Origin: Pandoraea anapnoica
Lineage (GTDB): Bacteria; Pseudomonadota; Gammaproteobacteria; Burkholderiales; Burkholderiaceae
Direction of reading: 5' to 3'
DNA: 64,000 bases
Assembly (NCBI RefSeq): GCF_902459765.1
Contig: NZ_CABPSP010000002.1
Span: forward strand, 248,001-312,000
Shown: positions 53,727 to 63,263 of the stretch, piece by piece
Layout: every line of letters begins with the position of its first letter
Numbering within the stretch: the stretch's first letter is position 1
Position numbers and translations under genes: made by a program
Notes under the pieces: model-generated
Told to the model about the DNA's origin: nothing
Seen by the model: only the letters and a program-made list of their open reading frames with translations
The model's database searches: none

Positions 53727-54946
53727 TTTGAGGCCTCCGACTGGCCGTGATAATGAGGAATGCGTGAGAAGCACATCAGGGCGACGGCACCGAAGAGCAC
53801 GCCGGCGTAACCAAGGCTCGCGAGCGAAACGAACTTGACAAGCGTGCCGCCGAGCAGCGGCCCGATTGCCGCACCGGTCATCACCATCGCAGGTGTAGCC
53901 GCCACTGCTCGCCCGGTAGGATCAAGACGGGCGAGCATCCCAAACGCGAAGGTGTGGCAAAAGATCATCACCGCGGAGAGCACCGCACTCGCCACTGCCC
54001 ACGCGGCAAACCCGGTGTCAGCGGTGATGAGTACGCCCAGCACGGCCTGCGCGACGGGGCCGATGAGCAACACGACGCGGGCATTCAGACGACGCTCGAG
54101 CAACGCAGCGGCTGGCGCGGGCACGAGATTGATCATCCCGAGCGTAATCAGCACGGCGGTAATGGCCGTCTCGCCAAAGCCGCGTACCGTGCCGATGTGC
54201 ACGACAAAACTGATCAGCATCGCCTGAGTCAGCGCCATGGCGCTCACCCCGCCGATCCCGAACCAGACGTGAGCAGCAAGCCCCGGTTTGGAAGCGTGAG
54301 ACATACGGTTGTCGGCCCCGGTGACAGCGGACGATGCCGACGCCACCGTAAACGGAAGACCGATCGCGCTGACCATCGCGGCCAAACTCATGACCACGCA
54401 CAGGATTGTGAAGAACATGCTGCCCCCGTGCGCCCGAATGAGCGGCTGGGAGATGCCGAGAAACAAGATCGAAATTAGCCCCAGGCTCATGCCGGCCAGC
54501 GCAAACACGCGATGCGGACGCTCACTGCGACCAATGATGCCGTGCGTGAGGCTCAGGCTTGCGCCCACCGCCAGACCGGCGACGGCATGCAGGGTCGCTA
54601 TCGCCGGGTAGAAGTTCGTCGTACGTGCGACGAAGAACGCGGCGGCGGCAATTGCAAAGCCTAGAGGCACGATCGAGCGCGCGGGCAAACGTGCGAGCAG
54701 TGGAGAGCAAGCGATACTGCTCAACACTACGCTGGCGAGAAACAGCGTGGGCAGCGCGCCTGCGCGTTGTGGGTCGAGCCCGTAGTGGCCCACCAGCGTC
54801 GAGATCCACAGCGGCAATGCGACGAGATCAATCATCCCGGCGCAGTGCGCAATCATCAGCGAGAACACGCCGAATTTGCGCAAGCGAGCCGACGCGCCTG
54901 ACGCCGCGTCGGGCGAGGTGGCGGGCACCATCGTTTGGGGTTCCAT
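53723..54946 (-). CDS. MFS transporter of the aromatic operon
   Basis: 407-residue transporter with about twelve helices and no strong similarity to the drug-efflux DHA motifs. Within the catabolic operon it most likely imports the aromatic substrate, although an exporter for a toxic intermediate cannot be excluded. It starts 14 bases after the FAD monooxygenase stop and its stop overlaps the cyclase start. Confidence 0.85.
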   Translation of the reverse strand: MEPQTMVPATSPDAASGASARLRKFGVFSLMIAHCAGMIDLVALPLWISTLVGHYGLDPQRAGALPTLFLASVVLSSIACSPLLARLPARSIVPLGFAIAAAAFFVARTTNFYPAIATLHAVAGLAVGASLSLTHGIIGRSERPHRVFALAGMSLGLISILFLGISQPLIRAHGGSMFFTILCVVMSLAAMVSAIGLPFTVASASSAVTGADNRMSHASKPGLAAHVWFGIGGVSAMALTQAMLISFVVHIGTVRGFGETAITAVLITLGMINLVPAPAAALLERRLNARVVLLIGPVAQAVLGVLITADTGFAAWAVASAVLSAVMIFCHTFAFGMLARLDPTGRAVAATPAMVMTGAAIGPLLGGTLVKFVSLASLGYAGVLFGAVALMCFSRIPHYHGQSEASK

Positions 54947-54960
54947 CGCGCGCTCCCGAC

Positions 54961-56091
54961 TCAGATGGCTTGCGCCAGATATTGGTGCGTCTCGCGCATG
55001 ATGCGCTCGTGTTCGGCACGGTCACCGTGGGCGATCTCGATCTCTCCCAGACGAGCCGAGTTCTCGACGACAACCCGACAACGCTCCCAGCGACGCGCCT
55101 CGAACGCTTCGATCCCGTCGATCATCGTTGCTGCGCGCGCGAGTTCCTCGGCCAATACGATCGCATCCTCGATGCCAATGCCGGCGCCCGAAGCCATGTG
55201 CGGTGTGGTGGCGTGAACGGCATCGCCGACGAGCACGATACGGCCCCGATGCCACGGACGAGGGAGCAACATGCACTCGAGAGGGCGGTAGATCACCGAA
55301 GCGTGTTCGTCGATCGCTTTGCTAACGGCTAGCAGGCGCGGTGCCGAAAACTCGGCAAGCAGCGCCTTGAGCATGTCCGGTGCTTGTTTAGGGTCGACGA
55401 ACTTGCGTGTCTGAGAGTCTTCGGTCACGAACAGGTACATCAGTTCGCTGGAGACTGGGTTGATGCCCGCTTTCACTCGTGCGCCGAGCCACATCTCCGT
55501 GCCCGTCACATCTTCCGGGCGCGGCACGATAGCGCGCCACACGCCCTGACCGGTATAGCGCGGCGGTTTGGCGTCGACAAAAATGGTCTCGCGAACGTTT
55601 GAGTAAAGACCGTCGGCGCCCACGACCAGATCATAGCTCCCGAGCGTGCCGTCGGTGAATGCGACCTCGACCTGCTCGCTGTTGACAGACAGACTGGCAA
55701 AGGTCGTGCCGAGTTTGACATTCACACCCGCCGCCAGCGTGGCCTTGGCGAGAATGTCGGCCAGTATCGGCCGCATGATCGCGCCGCTGCCGGGCACTTC
55801 GTCACCGGCCAGACGCGGCGTAGGGATCTGCGCAATCGGCGCGCCGTGCGGCGCAAACAGCTTCAACCCGTCGGCTACCGCACCGCGCTCCAGAAAGGCG
55901 TCAAGTACCCCGAGTGTGCGCAGCGCACGCAACGTCGGGCCACTGATGCTGATCCCCGCGCCATAAGAGCGCCAATCAAGATCGACCTCCACGAGATCGA
56001 CCTGCATGCCTCGCTTGCTGCACTCGATAGCCGTGGCCATACCCGAGAAGCCGCCGCCGATCACGAGCAGGCGTTGGGTTGTCATATCCAT
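54961..56091 (-). CDS. FAD-dependent aromatic monooxygenase
   Basis: 376-residue group A flavoprotein hydroxylase. The FAD-binding GGGFSG motif lies at residues 12-17, and the second FAD motif GDAVHATTPHMASGAG near residue 290. It would hydroxylate an aromatic ring with NAD(P)H and O2, probably producing the dihydroxylated substrate of the extradiol enzyme. The start at 56091 has AAAGGAGA immediately upstream. The substrate cannot be read from the sequence. Confidence 0.9.
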   Translation of the reverse strand: MDMTTQRLLVIGGGFSGMATAIECSKRGMQVDLVEVDLDWRSYGAGISISGPTLRALRTLGVLDAFLERGAVADGLKLFAPHGAPIAQIPTPRLAGDEVPGSGAIMRPILADILAKATLAAGVNVKLGTTFASLSVNSEQVEVAFTDGTLGSYDLVVGADGLYSNVRETIFVDAKPPRYTGQGVWRAIVPRPEDVTGTEMWLGARVKAGINPVSSELMYLFVTEDSQTRKFVDPKQAPDMLKALLAEFSAPRLLAVSKAIDEHASVIYRPLECMLLPRPWHRGRIVLVGDAVHATTPHMASGAGIGIEDAIVLAEELARAATMIDGIEAFEARRWERCRVVVENSARLGEIEIAHGDRAEHERIMRETHQYLAQAI

Positions 56092-56149
56092 TCGATGTCT
56101 CCTTTTTTCTACGTTTTTTTGTGTATGCGTTGGTGACGCGTTGACGCGG

Positions 56150-56509
56150 TTACGGTACGCCACGCTCGCAAGTCAGCAGGAACACTTCGCCCCGCGCGTT
56201 GACGTTCAGTGCAAGTTGCGTGAGCGACTGGCCCAGACACGGCCCCGCCAGGCAAGCGCCGCTGACCAGATCGAACTGTGCAGCGTGGGCGTGGCAGACA
56301 ATGCGCGAGCCGTCGTGATTCAGGTAGGCGTCCTTTCGCCAAGCCATGGGCGTATCGCCGTAGTGAGGGCACGCGTTGCGCCATGCCCGCACCCCGGTCC
56401 CATTGCGCACCACGAACATCGTGTCGTGCCCCACGCCATGCGGATCGAACCCGCGCGCACCGGGGTCCGGCATGGCGTCGAGATGCACCAGAAAGATCGG
56501 TGAACTCAT
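56150..56509 (-). CDS. Rieske-type [2Fe-2S] ferredoxin
   Basis: 119-residue single-domain Rieske protein. The cluster ligands are C47-x-H49 (ACPHYGD) and C72-x-x-H75 (VCHAHAAQFD). No oxygenase alpha subunit or reductase is encoded nearby, so it is not an obvious part of a ring-hydroxylating dioxygenase; it may support the extradiol enzyme or an oxygenase encoded elsewhere. The start at 56509 is chosen because GGAG lies seven bases upstream. Confidence 0.9.
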   Translation of the reverse strand: MSSPIFLVHLDAMPDPGARGFDPHGVGHDTMFVVRNGTGVRAWRNACPHYGDTPMAWRKDAYLNHDGSRIVCHAHAAQFDLVSGACLAGPCLGQSLTQLALNVNARGEVFLLTCERGVP

Positions 56510-56551
56510 GGGCATACTCCGGCGCATATTGCTGACTGACCTGCTGCCATA

Positions 56552-57514
56552 TCAGGTGGCCTCCCCCTTGGCCGGTGCACCACCAGCCGGAGCGCCGCCC
56601 GGCACCCATTTCTCGCGCGACTGGAACAAGAACAGTTGCGAAGCGTCGGCACTCATCGGTGCAATGCGTGCATGCCACTGGTCGTCGTGCTGGTCCATGT
56701 CGGCGTCGTACTCAACATGGCATCCCAGAGGACTATTGAAGTACCAGAACCAGTTCGAACCGAAGCGGTGACGGCCCGGCCCCCAGAACGACTGATAGCC
56801 CTTATCCACGAGACGCGTGCCCGCATACATCAGTTCAGTCGGCCCGCCCATATGGAACGTGAAGTGCTCGCATCCCTTCATGAACGGTGGCGTCTGGATA
56901 AAGAAGAGCGTGTGGTGATCGAGCGTGCCTGCGGGGCGCAGGAACCCGCCCACGCCTTCGAAGCGATCTGTACATCGGAAGCCCAGGCGCTCGACATAGA
57001 ACGCTTCGGCTCGCGCAGCGTCAGGTACGAAATAGACCACGTGCGAGAGCGTGCGCGGCGTGAGCGCCATGTCGTCGCGCACCGCCACGACGTTGGGCTG
57101 GCGTTGTGCGGGTGCCCCCGGCGCGTTGATCGCCTCGGCCGGCATGTTCAGCGTTTTTCTTTGGGTGACGACGAAACCCAGGGCGAAGCCCATATCGTCC
57201 ACAGTCTCCAACGAGCCGTCGGCAAGTACGCGCACCTCGCGATCGCGCATCAACTCCCCGGCGATTTCCGCAAGATCTTGCGCGCTGTCCACGCCATAGA
57301 CGGTTTTGCGCAATTGACTCGTGGTGCCCAGCGGCGGGGGCAAGCGCGAGTCAGTGGCGGCCCACACTTCGATGGCGGTGCCGTCAAGCGCAGCGAACCG
57401 TCCGGCTTCGCCGGGGGCTTGCTGTGCGACGAGGCCGTAGTCAACCAGGTATTGGGCAGCACTGACGATATCGTCAACGCCAAACACGAGATATTCGAGT
57501 CCGAGGATGTTCAT
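56552..57514 (-). CDS. type I extradiol ring-cleavage dioxygenase
   Basis: 320-residue VOC-fold dioxygenase. The likely Fe(II) ligands are H158 (TLSHVVYF), H217 (CEHFTFH) and E268 (CHVEYDA), in the order and spacing of BphC-type extradiol enzymes. It should cleave a catechol- or hydroquinone-like intermediate beside the hydroxyl groups. The C-terminal 20 residues are a Gly/Ala/Pro-rich tail. It follows the alpha/beta hydrolase gene by 46 bases. Confidence 0.9.
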   Translation of the reverse strand: MNILGLEYLVFGVDDIVSAAQYLVDYGLVAQQAPGEAGRFAALDGTAIEVWAATDSRLPPPLGTTSQLRKTVYGVDSAQDLAEIAGELMRDREVRVLADGSLETVDDMGFALGFVVTQRKTLNMPAEAINAPGAPAQRQPNVVAVRDDMALTPRTLSHVVYFVPDAARAEAFYVERLGFRCTDRFEGVGGFLRPAGTLDHHTLFFIQTPPFMKGCEHFTFHMGGPTELMYAGTRLVDKGYQSFWGPGRHRFGSNWFWYFNSPLGCHVEYDADMDQHDDQWHARIAPMSADASQLFLFQSREKWVPGGAPAGGAPAKGEAT

Positions 57515-57560
57515 GAATGCATTCCAGCTTGGGGAAGAATGTGAGGCATTGACTCAGGCA

Positions 57561-58718
57561 TCAGCGACGGGTGCGACCGCCGAGCGTTTCGGCGACCCAG
57601 TCGGCGATATAGTGGCCCGCGTTGATCGAGTTATCGAAGCTCGCATGCTGCACTCCCCCCTCACGATCGGTGAATATCTTCAGCTCGCGCTTGGGACTAT
57701 TGACCAGTTGCTCGTACGTGCGATACGCCCACGAGAGCGGGATCTGCGAGTCACGCTCGCCGTGCGTGACGAGAAACGGCACCCGAATTCGATCGAGCAC
57801 GCCATCGAGATGCACGTCCTCGGCGATGCGCATGAAATCGTCGATGTCTTTGGCTCCCCACACCCAGCACACGTGATTCCAGTAGTGCGGCACAGGGAAG
57901 TCGCTCTCGCGCTTCAAGCGCTGCCTTTGCACATCGCGCCAGTCGTGGTTGGCTCCCCACGCCACGCCGCACGCAAAGCGGGGTTCGAACGCCACCGCAC
58001 GCGGGCAGTAGTAACCACCGAGCGAGACGCCCTCCATGCCGATACGCTTCGCGTCGATGTCCTCGCGCGTCTCGAGCCAGTCAACCACGCGGCTCGCCCA
58101 GTGTTCGGCATCGAAGCGCGCGTGCATGCCATGCAGGCGAAGCGCCTCGCCGGTGCCGGGCTGATCGACGATGAGCGACGACACGCCGCGCTCGGCCAGC
58201 CAGCCGGACAAGCCGACGAGGTACTTCATTTCCTTCATGGAATCCAGACCGTTGACCTGCACGAGCACCGGCGCACGTGCGACGCCCGGGGCGCGCACGA
58301 GCAATGCCGAGAGATGTCCTTCGCCGTATGGGATCTCCACACGCTCGCAGTTCTCGCCTGTGAGTTCGATACCAATGGCAAACGACTTCAGCGCGCGCTG
58401 GTAAAGCTCGACACGCCCCGGCGAATCGTGCGCAAGCATGCGCTCGCAGGTGATCATGTAAGCGCTCGCCCGCTTGTATTTCTGACCGGCCGAGAACTGG
58501 CGACCGCGAGCCTCGTCTTCGGCTGCAAGCGCTTGCAGCCGATCGGCCATTGCCACCCACGCTTCGCGAAAGGCTTGCGTGCCTTGGGCATCGGGTTGTT
58601 TGGCGGCGTCTTGCAGCGGTGCGCAGATCGTTTCGATCTCGCCCATGCGTGCCCCCATCTCGATGGCCAGATTGACGGAGAGATTCCAGACGTAGTTGGT
58701 CGGAAAATAGCGGAACAT
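57561..58718 (-). CDS. alpha/beta hydrolase (probable C-C bond hydrolase)
   Basis: 385-residue hydrolase with a helical N-terminal part and a C-terminal alpha/beta domain. The nucleophile elbow is GVSLGG, and a late Asp and His (ERDSQIP and NAGHY) complete a triad. The N-terminal extension and length recall 2,6-dihydropseudooxynicotine hydrolase and FrsA-like enzymes, which cleave C-C bonds in ketones. In this operon it is a natural candidate for cutting the ring-fission product. Confidence 0.82.
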   Translation of the reverse strand: MFRYFPTNYVWNLSVNLAIEMGARMGEIETICAPLQDAAKQPDAQGTQAFREAWVAMADRLQALAAEDEARGRQFSAGQKYKRASAYMITCERMLAHDSPGRVELYQRALKSFAIGIELTGENCERVEIPYGEGHLSALLVRAPGVARAPVLVQVNGLDSMKEMKYLVGLSGWLAERGVSSLIVDQPGTGEALRLHGMHARFDAEHWASRVVDWLETREDIDAKRIGMEGVSLGGYYCPRAVAFEPRFACGVAWGANHDWRDVQRQRLKRESDFPVPHYWNHVCWVWGAKDIDDFMRIAEDVHLDGVLDRIRVPFLVTHGERDSQIPLSWAYRTYEQLVNSPKRELKIFTDREGGVQHASFDNSINAGHYIADWVAETLGGRTRR

Positions 58719-58768
58719 TGTCTAACCTTATGAGCGTAAAAAAGAAATTGCAGTGCATGCGTACTGCG

Positions 58769-59668
58769 TCAGAGCAGCGGGATGGCGATGTTCAGCCACA
58801 CGCTGCTCGATTTGGCGGTATTGGCCGCGTACAGGCCTTGCTGGTAGTTCAGAGCGACGTTGAACCAGTGGCCGTCATAGGAAACCGAGGGACCCATCGC
58901 GAAGCTGCGTGCGCGATTCCCCGCGCCGACGGTTACGCCCGACTGCGCGTCGTCGGCGAACTGGTTCAGGTAGGCACCCACGACGCCGACTTTCCACGGC
59001 CCGAAGTTCCATCCGAGGGTGAATTCGCCAACGTACGCACTCCCCGAGTGATAGTTCGTGTCGCGATTGGTTTGGTTGATCATGAGCCGATTCGACAGCC
59101 CCACGTCGAATCCATTGGGGATGTTGTAGCGAATCGCAAAGACGGGTTGCAGCGACGAATAGCCCACTGCAACACTGTTTTTTGAGGGGCTGTAAGAGCC
59201 CGAGGCCGTCATGAAGTCGAGGCCCGTGGCAAACGTAAGGTTGGGCGACGCGCGCCATTGCAGAATGACTGGCGAGACCGTGACGTTGGCCAGACCGCTT
59301 TGTGTGCTGCTTTGTCCGGCGATATTCATGTGCAGCGAGACCACCGGCAGGACGAGTTGAGAGTAGACGTCAGCACCCAGGAACTTGACCGGATACGCGG
59401 CGATGAGGCGGGTCGTTGCGACAGGGGCGCTCGAACGAAACGGAACGGGCAGTTTGTTGCCGTCATTGCCGTATAGCGCGTTGGCAAACGAGTAGCTGAA
59501 CTGCTGCAACACGAAGAGCCCGGGGATCGGGGGCAACGAGGCAATGCCGGTGGCTGTCGCTCCCGCCGGGTAAGGTGACACGTAATTTTCGAAGGCATGC
59601 ACTTGCTGCGTCGCACAAGTGGCAACGAGCGCGCAGCCCGGCAACAGGCTCCTGATCTTGACGGCCAT
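58769..59668 (-). CDS. outer-membrane channel of the phenol-MetA family
   Basis: 299-residue protein with a signal peptide (cleaved after about HAFEN) and repeated amphipathic beta-strands ending in LNIAIPLL, a C-terminus suited to outer-membrane insertion. It resembles the MetA-pathway/SphA family seen in aromatic catabolic operons, likely an outer-membrane uptake channel. The start at 59668 has AGGAGA six bases upstream. It is the first gene of the operon. Confidence 0.85.
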   Translation of the reverse strand: MAVKIRSLLPGCALVATCATQQVHAFENYVSPYPAGATATGIASLPPIPGLFVLQQFSYSFANALYGNDGNKLPVPFRSSAPVATTRLIAAYPVKFLGADVYSQLVLPVVSLHMNIAGQSSTQSGLANVTVSPVILQWRASPNLTFATGLDFMTASGSYSPSKNSVAVGYSSLQPVFAIRYNIPNGFDVGLSNRLMINQTNRDTNYHSGSAYVGEFTLGWNFGPWKVGVVGAYLNQFADDAQSGVTVGAGNRARSFAMGPSVSYDGHWFNVALNYQQGLYAANTAKSSSVWLNIAIPLL

Positions 59669-59761
59669 TTTGTCTCCTGATCGATCTCGCGGATCGAGTT
59701 TTTGGTGGTACTTCTTTTTTGTTCCGATCAGGTTAAGATGCCCGCTTGCATGTGAAAAATT

Positions 59762-59788
59762 GATTCGATCCATTCGCGGAATCGATTC
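59762..59788. promoter_or_regulatory. LysR operator of the aromatic operon
   Basis: Inverted repeat GATTCGAT (59762-59769) and ATCGATTC (59781-59788), 7 of 8 positions paired, with 11 bases between. This gives the T-N11-A core of LysR-type sites, and it lies between the divergent regulator and operon starts. Confidence 0.7.
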
Positions 59789-59880
59789 GCCGAATACATC
59801 AAGGGCAAACCCGAGGGTCGGCGAATAGGCGATCGACGCATGGCCACCCGGCGCAGTGCCCGACGAAAAGAACATTCCCC

Positions 59881-60855
59881 ATGCGTTTCAACAAGCTCGA
59901 TCTCAATTTGCTCGTCGCCCTCGATGCGCTGCTCAGTGAGCGCAGCATCAGTCGTGCTGCGGAGAAGGTGCACCTGAGTCAGTCGGCGATGAGTAATGCG
60001 CTCTCACGGCTGCGTGAGTATTTCGACGACGAGTTGCTCGTACAGGTAGGCCGGAAGATGGAGCCCACGCCGCGTGCGGAGGGCTTGGCGGATGCAGTGC
60101 GCGACATTCTTGTGCGGGTCGAGGCGAGCATCTCCACGCCGCCGACGTTTGTGGCGACCGAGTCCACGCGCGTGTTCCGCTTGCTGGTCTCGGATTTCAC
60201 GTTATCGACGCTGATCCCGCATTTTCTGAAACGGGTCTACGCGCAGGCACCAAACGTACGAATCGAACTATGTCCTCAGGTCGCACAGGCGGCACGCTCG
60301 CTTGAGCGAGCAGATGTCGACATGCTGATCATCCCGATCGATTACTGCACGGGCGAGCATCCGACCGATATTTTGTTCGAGGAGGACTATTGCTGCGTGA
60401 TGTGGAACGAGGCCGCGCTCGCGGGCACTGCCATCACGCGAGAACAATATCTGGGGGCGGGACATATCGTCGTCACTCCCGGGCATGTCGATACGGCTAT
60501 CGCCGATTGGTTTGGAGAACGCATCGGGGTACAGCGCAAGGTCGAGGTCACCACCTTCGGCTTTGCGGCACCGGCGCAACTGGTCGTCGGCACGCAGCGT
60601 GTCGCCACGATGCATCGCCGACTTGCCGACCATGCGAGGCGCAGCCTCCCGATTGTGATCTGCGACTTACCTATCACGACCCCGAAGATGCAACAGGCGA
60701 TGCAGTGGCACTCGCACCGAAGCGCGGATCCTGGTCTGCGTTGGTTGCGCGAAAACCTCAAGGCGTCCGTGCTGGACATGGATGGCAGGGTCGAGACAGT
60801 GGCAATGTGTGTTCCGCTGGGTACGACTGGCGGTGCGCAAGCGCTCGGATCATAG
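59881..60855 (+). CDS. LysR-family activator of the aromatic operon
   Basis: 324-residue LysR regulator of the NodD/NahR type (N-terminus MRFNKLDLNLLVALDALLSE, helix-turn-helix SISRAAEKVHLSQSAMSNAL). It is divergent from the eight-gene operon, with the T-N11-A inverted repeat between the two. The likely inducer is the aromatic substrate or its first product. Confidence 0.93.
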   Translation: MRFNKLDLNLLVALDALLSERSISRAAEKVHLSQSAMSNALSRLREYFDDELLVQVGRKMEPTPRAEGLADAVRDILVRVEASISTPPTFVATESTRVFRLLVSDFTLSTLIPHFLKRVYAQAPNVRIELCPQVAQAARSLERADVDMLIIPIDYCTGEHPTDILFEEDYCCVMWNEAALAGTAITREQYLGAGHIVVTPGHVDTAIADWFGERIGVQRKVEVTTFGFAAPAQLVVGTQRVATMHRRLADHARRSLPIVICDLPITTPKMQQAMQWHSHRSADPGLRWLRENLKASVLDMDGRVETVAMCVPLGTTGGAQALGS

Positions 60856-61157
60856 CTCTCCGATTCGTATGCGTTAGCGGCGTGCGCGTGCATGAAAGCG
60901 GGACGACGCCACTGAATGTCTCCTACGGGTCGAAAGCAGAGACTTGTGATCGGCCGCAATCGGCCATGAGCCGACGTTCACTTCCTGGCAGGTGGCGCAA
61001 TGGGGCACATTCACCGAATTGGTAGTTGTGGTCCTGAACGTGCGGATGAGCAGATTATTGAAGATCACGTGGTGGCGTATTCGTCACTAGCACAATAGTA
61101 GAGTAAGCCGTTCAATGCTGACTCGTGTTAGGTTCCAATGACGAAAGGGAGGCTTTC
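60856..61157. other. intergenic region
   Basis: 302 bases with no supported gene. No hairpin terminator or conserved motif is evident; GGGAGG at 61147-61152 serves the next gene. Confidence 0.4.
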
Positions 61158-61397
61158 ATGCACCGAACGATTGCGTACCGCGGCTTCGAGATTCAGGTCG
61201 AACTGATTCCGGCTGCCGATGAGGGCACTTTTGATGTGACCTTTCAGATAACAGGCGCTACAAACCTCGAAGTGCTCGGCGCTCGGGGAGGCCGCATCCC
61301 GTTGCGCAACGGCCCTTTTACTGAGCGATGGGCCTATCTGGTAGCCGAAATCGCGGGTCAAGCTGCAATCGACGTGTTACTCGGTCCCGGCAACTGA
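61158..61397 (+). CDS. conserved small hypothetical protein (79 aa)
   Basis: 79-residue acidic protein beginning MHRTIAYRGFEIQVELIPAA, with a GGGAGG site five bases before the ATG at 61158. It appears to alternate beta-strands and helices and has no membrane segment or signal. Function is unknown. It stands alone, 305 bases before the next gene. Confidence 0.65.
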   Translation: MHRTIAYRGFEIQVELIPAADEGTFDVTFQITGATNLEVLGARGGRIPLRNGPFTERWAYLVAEIAGQAAIDVLLGPGN

Positions 61398-61702
61398 TTC
61401 CATGTTTGTTTCCCGACCCAATGCACTCCGTGACGCATAAGGGGACGTCCCCGGCCAGTTCTGCGGTACGGTTAAAGAGTTGACGACACCCGTCTACGGC
61501 ATTGAGCTCTGGTCGACCCCAATATCAAACCAGCAGGTAAGCGCTGGCCCCAGCATTCCGCTCAGGAATGACAGCAGGCGATTATTTTTTATATGCGAGG
61601 ATGAGCCCGGCGGGGAAACATCTCTTGTTGCCATGTCCGGCAATGCGCCTTTGGAATACCAGGCTCAATGTCACCCGCAATCAGCCGAATCGGGGAGGAT
61701 CC
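61398..61702. other. intergenic region
   Basis: 305 bases without a supported gene. The only notable element is a GGGGAGG ribosome binding site just before 61703. Confidence 0.4.
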
Positions 61703-62506
61703 ATGAAGCTTCGCGTCGGATACGAACTGTCGTACGAGTGCTCACATCCTACGCCGATGATGCTGATGTTGAACACGCATTTTTCGCATGCGAAGGATAT
61801 TGCCGTGGCGGATCTGCTCGTTACCGATCCACCGGTGCCAATAAGGCAGTACCGCGATTTGTTCGGCAATCTGTGCAGTCGAATCGTCGCGCCTGTCGGC
61901 CGTTTGGAATTGAGCACGACAGCACTGCTGAATGTGCCAAGTGCCATGGAAACGCGGCCCATCGAGGGGTGGGGCCATCCGGTTGAGCACTTGCCCGACG
62001 ATACGCTGATTTTCCTATTAGGCAGCCGTTATTGCGAGACCGATCTGCTGGTCGAAGTCGCGTGGCAGCTTTTCGGCCAGTGCACGCCGGGTCGCGAGAC
62101 TGCTCTGGCAATCTGCGACTTCGTGCACCGACACATCGAATTTGATTACGGGCATGCGCGGCCGACCAAAACCGCGTGGGACGCGTACCGTGAACGCAAA
62201 GGCGTCTGCCGCGATTTTGCGCATCTGGGTGTCACCCTATGCCGGGCGATGAATATTCCGGCGCGCTACTGCACTGGCTATATCAGCGATGTGGGCTTGC
62301 CGCCCGTCGCGGCGCCGATGGATTTCGCGGGGTGGTTCGAAGCCTATGTTGGCGGTAGCTGGCAGACCTTCGATCCGCGAAACAACGCGCCGCGCATTGG
62401 GCGCGTTTTGATGGCATACGGACGTGATGCCGCCGATGTCGCAATTAGCAATGCATTTGGGGCCGCCGTCCTAACACACTTCGAGGTGCACTGCGACCAG
62501 GAATGA
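61703..62506 (+). CDS. transglutaminase-like protein
   Basis: 267-residue protein with a transglutaminase-like core. The nucleophile Cys169 lies in RKGVCRDFAHLG and the Asp224 in TFDPRNN is in place. The usual catalytic His segment (H-x-W) reads MDFAGWFEAY, with Ala209 where His is expected; other bacterial members also vary here. An N-terminal beta-rich domain (1-100) precedes the core. GGGGAGG before the ATG at 61703 supports the start. Substrate unknown. Confidence 0.85.
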   Translation: MKLRVGYELSYECSHPTPMMLMLNTHFSHAKDIAVADLLVTDPPVPIRQYRDLFGNLCSRIVAPVGRLELSTTALLNVPSAMETRPIEGWGHPVEHLPDDTLIFLLGSRYCETDLLVEVAWQLFGQCTPGRETALAICDFVHRHIEFDYGHARPTKTAWDAYRERKGVCRDFAHLGVTLCRAMNIPARYCTGYISDVGLPPVAAPMDFAGWFEAYVGGSWQTFDPRNNAPRIGRVLMAYGRDAADVAISNAFGAAVLTHFEVHCDQE

Positions 62507-62866
62507 CCGAACCACAGTCCGCCAACGCTGAGCCGACGCGGAAATGTACGGATAAGATGCGTTCGCGCAGCAATGTCGCTGTTCGAGGTCACGAACGAGC
62601 GCGCCTCGTCGATCGAGCGAGCGATGCCCCGCAGATAAATAAAGCCGATCATTTTTTATCGCAATGTGACCGAAGGCGTCCCGGCCTCACGAAATACCTT
62701 GACAGTACCGGACCTTCAACGTACCGTGTCCACAGAAACATTCAAGAAGTTCGATTGCTGATCATCATTTTCTGCGTTTTCCGCGCGGTACTCGCTATCC
62801 TCTCTCCCTCCTTGAAGTTTTTCTCGCTCCGCAACGGAGCTAATTCGATTATTTCAAGGATTCATC
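62507..62866. other. intergenic region and long leader of the first cold-shock gene
   Basis: 360 bases without a supported protein gene. The AT-rich part from about 62755 to 62866, with TTTTTCTCGCTCCGCAACGG near the end, is placed where cold-shock genes carry a long structured 5' leader. Confidence 0.4.
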
Positions 62867-63070
62867 ATGGAAACTGGTACCGTTAAGTGGTTCAACGATA
62901 GCAAGGGCTTTGGCTTCATTACACCGGATGCTGGCGGCGACGATCTGTTCGCCCACTTCTCCGAAGTGCGAGGCGAAGGCTTCAAGTCGCTCGCAGAGAA
63001 TCAAAAGGTTAGCTACGAGACCAAGCGCGGCCCCAAGGGCCTGCAGGCATCGAATATCACCCCGCAGTAA
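62867..63070 (+). CDS. cspA: cold-shock protein CspA family
   Basis: 67-residue cold-shock domain protein, an RNA chaperone. RNP1 (KGFGFITP) and RNP2 (DLFAHF) are intact and the length is normal. AAGGA lies six bases before the ATG. It has a long AT-rich leader upstream and a terminator 9 bases downstream. Confidence 0.96.
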   Translation: METGTVKWFNDSKGFGFITPDAGGDDLFAHFSEVRGEGFKSLAENQKVSYETKRGPKGLQASNITPQ

Positions 63071-63078
63071 CGTCGTTC

Positions 63079-63105
63079 AAGGGCCGGCCAACCGGCCCTT
63101 CGCTT
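63079..63105 (+). terminator. terminator after cspA
   Basis: Perfect 9-bp stem AAGGGCCGG (63079-63087) with CCGGCCCTT (63092-63100), loop CCAA, followed by CGCTTGT. Confidence 0.75.
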
Positions 63106-63263
63106 GTATAGCATCCGCGCGGAGCCATTGCGCTCCCGACTTGATCGCACCATTTCGAGGTGTGCATCATTTGTCTCTCCGACACGATCTGTCTCGCTCC
63201 CACTTTCGAAGTTTTCGACTTGTATGGCCCGAATGCCATGCAGGTGTCACTCGCATTCCATTT

